DNA of 64,000 nt from Brachypodius melanocephalos (taxonomy: Eukaryota > Chordata > Aves > Passeriformes > Pycnonotidae): assembly GCA_013398615.1 (NCBI GenBank), contig VZSR01003803.1, positions 5,597,392 through 5,661,391 on the forward strand. The letters are read 5' to 3'. Below, in pieces: positions 61,557-64,000 of this stretch. The position numbers and the translations under genes are program-made. A model generated the notes under the pieces. It was not told where the DNA came from. It worked only from the letters and a program-made list of their open reading frames with translations, and made no database searches. Positions within the stretch are counted from its first letter, which is position 1. Every line of letters begins with the position of its first letter.

Positions 61557-64000
61557 TTAACAATCTAGAGGTTCTGATTGATGCACCACCGTAAGTCTTC
61601 ACAGGTCTTCACATCTTCGACTCACTGTAATAGCTTCCAGGCATGGTTTAATCATCAGATGAAGGTCACAAAAAACTAAATGAGATGGACAAGAAATAAG
61701 AATGATGTATGTAAGGTGTCTGGATAAATTAACTGTAAACTTTTGAATGAGTATCTAAAGTAAGTGTGGCTCTTAAGATTCTTCCCTCAAATTAATAATG
61801 AGTCTGCTCTCAGTTATCATTTGTAATTGGGAAGGGGGGGTTAAAATAAGGAAAAAACAACTTGAACCATGCTAAATTATCTATTATTTTGTGGTAAACC
61901 AGCTGCAGCAGTGAAAGGGATCAGATAAAAACATAGGAAATCATGAAAAGTTCAACTTGATAAGCACCCTCGAACCCATGGGCATTACCCAAACTGCAGC
62001 TGAGGAGTACATCAGTTGGTGACTAATTCCAGTAAAAGAAGTTTCTCAGTGATATTCCCTGTTTTCCACAGTTTTATATTCTGTTCCTATGGAAAATCTC
62101 CTGTGTTTGAAGCCAGCCACCAACATTGTGTTGGCTTCCAGGAGGCAGAGAACCCAGTGCAGTGTGAATCCTACTTACCAGCAGCTCATGCACAAACAGC
62201 TGGCTTACCAAAAGGAAGTTTCCTTCTGGGTCTCAAACATATTCCTAACCTCAGCATCCCATTTATAACTTCTCTCCTTTTCCCAGAAGGGTGTAAGGCT
62301 GTGCTGTAAAAAATGTCCTTTTTTTTCTTTTTTTATTTTTTGATAGCTGGCTGATAACTAGTTTTGCTCACTGCCAGTAGATTGTAGCTCTCCCAAGGAG
62401 AGAGTGCTTGCTCACTAGTCAGCTCTTAGTCAAGCATTGCGACCAGTCACCTTAACAAAAGTATTTGCAAATTGTGCTTTTTTAAGTTGCAGCTGCAAAA
62501 ATTGTTATTTCAGGTGTTTCCATAGGTCCTGAAGGCCAAGGCTTCCACAGCTCCAAGGACTCTTTAGGACCCTTTAGCCTGGAATAATTATGCTTTTAGG
62601 AGTACTCTTTTCTCTGAGTTATCAATCTAAGATAAGAAACAAAAGCATGAGGGAAATGGGAGCACTGGGTGGAGAGATCCCTTGTGGAGTAAGGAAGAGA
62701 GCTTGACCTTTCCAGACAGAGCTCAATACCCTGTTCCACTGGGCACCATGCACTTCGGCAGCTAAAAACCCTCCAGCAATTTAAGGAAAGGACTGCTGGC
62801 ATTAGCATAGGAAAGCAGCTGTGGAACTGAAGGAAGAAGGGAGAAAACACAGGGGCCCTTGTGCAGGAGCCTGTCTCCCTTCAGTGGGGCAAGAGATGCT
62901 GGTGAGAAGGGAGTCGGGTACAGGATTTTGGTGCATGTGGACAGTGAGGAACTGACATCCCCCAGGAGAGCACCTGGAGGAGAGGGGCATTTGGCTTGTC
63001 CTGTAGATGTGCTGTTCATTTGCCTGGGTCTCAAGCTCCCTGAGAGACTGGGTTTTGAGACATTGCTGCCAGTCCTTTGCATGAGGTTTCTGTCTATTTT
63101 ATAACTCTATTTAGCACCAACTTACTTAATATGTCTTTTGTATCCGTAACGATAAAATAATCTGCTATAAATTTACCCAGAATATGACACTTCTCATTCC
63201 CACTCATGCAAAGAATCTGCTTTTAATTGTAACAATTGGTGCAGAAGGCACTCTTAACTGCAGCTGATCCACTTTCACACACAGAAACATTTGGTTTGTT
63301 TACTCCCACAGGCAAAAAATATGAAGAATATAGAAATGGTACAACTGAAACATGCACATTGTCATTACAGAGAGGCTTCACCACCGCTCCAGCAGGACAC
63401 AGGGCATCCTGAAGCCAGAAGGAGATAAAGTTCAGCTCTTCAGCTACTGCTCCTCCTCAGGACCAGGTGAACATCCATCTCTGTACCAGAGGTGGCCTGT
63501 AGCCACCTCAACTCCCCTGTCACTTAACCACTCCTTCCTTGGTCAAAGGAGTGGTATTAGTGGGTTTATATCCCAGTATTGGATTGACCGCAGATTGACA
63601 CCCTCAGAAGGTCACCATCCTCAAATCGTATGCCTGAAAGCCAGACTGGAGATCTTCAATGAAACTGTATCTTTTTAGATGTTTCTTTACACCTTAAAGA
63701 TAACTGCTGAAAAATATGCCCACAAATTCCCCCCTCTTTCTTCACAGCGTGCTTAGCAACAGGAGACCTATGCATTTTTCCAGCCTACATACTCCTGTCA
63801 GCCCTAGTTTTCCTTTCCAGTGGGGTAAGAAGCCTGGAAGCAATGCATTGGCAGTCCTGCTGGGGAGCAGAGACACCATGTCCATCCCCAGGACAGCAGC
63901 CAGTGCAGGCTTGGCCATTCAGGGGAGATGCACAAGGCAGAGAGCTGGAGCCTGAATCCCCAGAGCAACTCACATTTGTCATGTCAAAAAATGACGGGAA
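56778..64000. other. Non-repetitive sequence, no gene seen
   Basis: This is about 7.2 kb with no recognisable interspersed repeat or exon. The longest frames are 59647-60000 (+, 117 codons), 62762-63082 (-, 106 codons) and 63352-63678 (+, 108 codons). None has a known domain, and all are partly covered by other frames. Poly-A tracts occur at 60105-60128 and 61521-61556 and a CAA-rich stretch at 60721-60780. The interval 57860-58025 contains an ATGCAAAT octamer and is noted in the findings. Confidence 0.5.
61521..61556. repeat. Poly-A followed by GAAA units
   Basis: Twenty-two A residues are followed by gaaagaaaagaaaa. The layout mirrors the tract at 32954-32993. No retroposon body is identifiable upstream. 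Confidence 0.92.

Noticed and set aside
1..64000. tRNA, 5S, U6 or other small RNA genes
   Set aside because: I scanned by eye for tRNA B-box sequence (GGTTCGA-type) and other conserved RNA landmarks on both strands and saw none; a covariance-model scan would be needed to exclude diverged copies or microRNA hairpins.

Overview
The window looks like euchromatic DNA from a bird, most likely a songbird. It is AT-rich and CpG-poor. Almost all recognisable interspersed repeats are CR1 LINE fragments, the dominant avian retrotransposon, with the familiar 3' ends (runs such as ATTCTATGATT, and their complement on reversed copies). One solo LTR resembles songbird ERVL-type LTRs. Nothing bacterial is present: no operons, ribosome binding sites or dense ORFs. 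The bird assignment rests on CR1 and LTR patterns known from avian genomes; songbird is an inference from LTR style.

I found no convincing protein-coding exon, tRNA, rRNA or CpG island. The open frames are short, unrelated to families I recognise, and scattered as expected by chance, apart from those inside CR1 copies. The window is best read as intergenic sequence (gene desert) or the inside of a very large intron.

Layout. At 1-3.3 kb there is non-repetitive sequence with a T29 run, and at 3.29-3.86 kb a reversed CR1. Non-repetitive sequence runs to 7.4 kb. A degenerate pentamer array (7416-7505) then abuts the longest coding-bearing CR1 (7.52-8.82 kb, + strand), which keeps remnants of the reverse transcriptase including the FADD catalytic box. 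A second + strand CR1 lies at 10.1-10.77 kb and a CR1 tail at 15.16-15.32 kb. A much older CR1-like copy is suspected at 20.13-20.53 kb. At 28.23-29.07 kb a CR1 has been split by a 560-bp LTR with TG...CA ends and an exact 5-bp target duplication (AAGCT). From 29.1 to 42.2 kb there are no recognisable interspersed repeats; inside it, 33.2-34.3 kb holds far more CpG than its surroundings and is my best candidate for a conserved regulatory block. Further CR1 pieces lie at 42.2-42.4 (-), 44.29-44.42 (-), 52.65-53.56 (-), 56.56-56.60 (-) and 56.66-56.71 kb (+); the last ends in a pure 13-copy TATTC array. The final 7 kb is non-repetitive except for poly-A and A-rich tracts.

No genes act together here. 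The readable content is a history of retrotransposition plus possible long-range regulatory sequence. I found no convincing new biological system. The most solid observation is the LTR-in-CR1 nesting, and the most promising functional lead is the CpG-retaining block near 33.2-34.3 kb.
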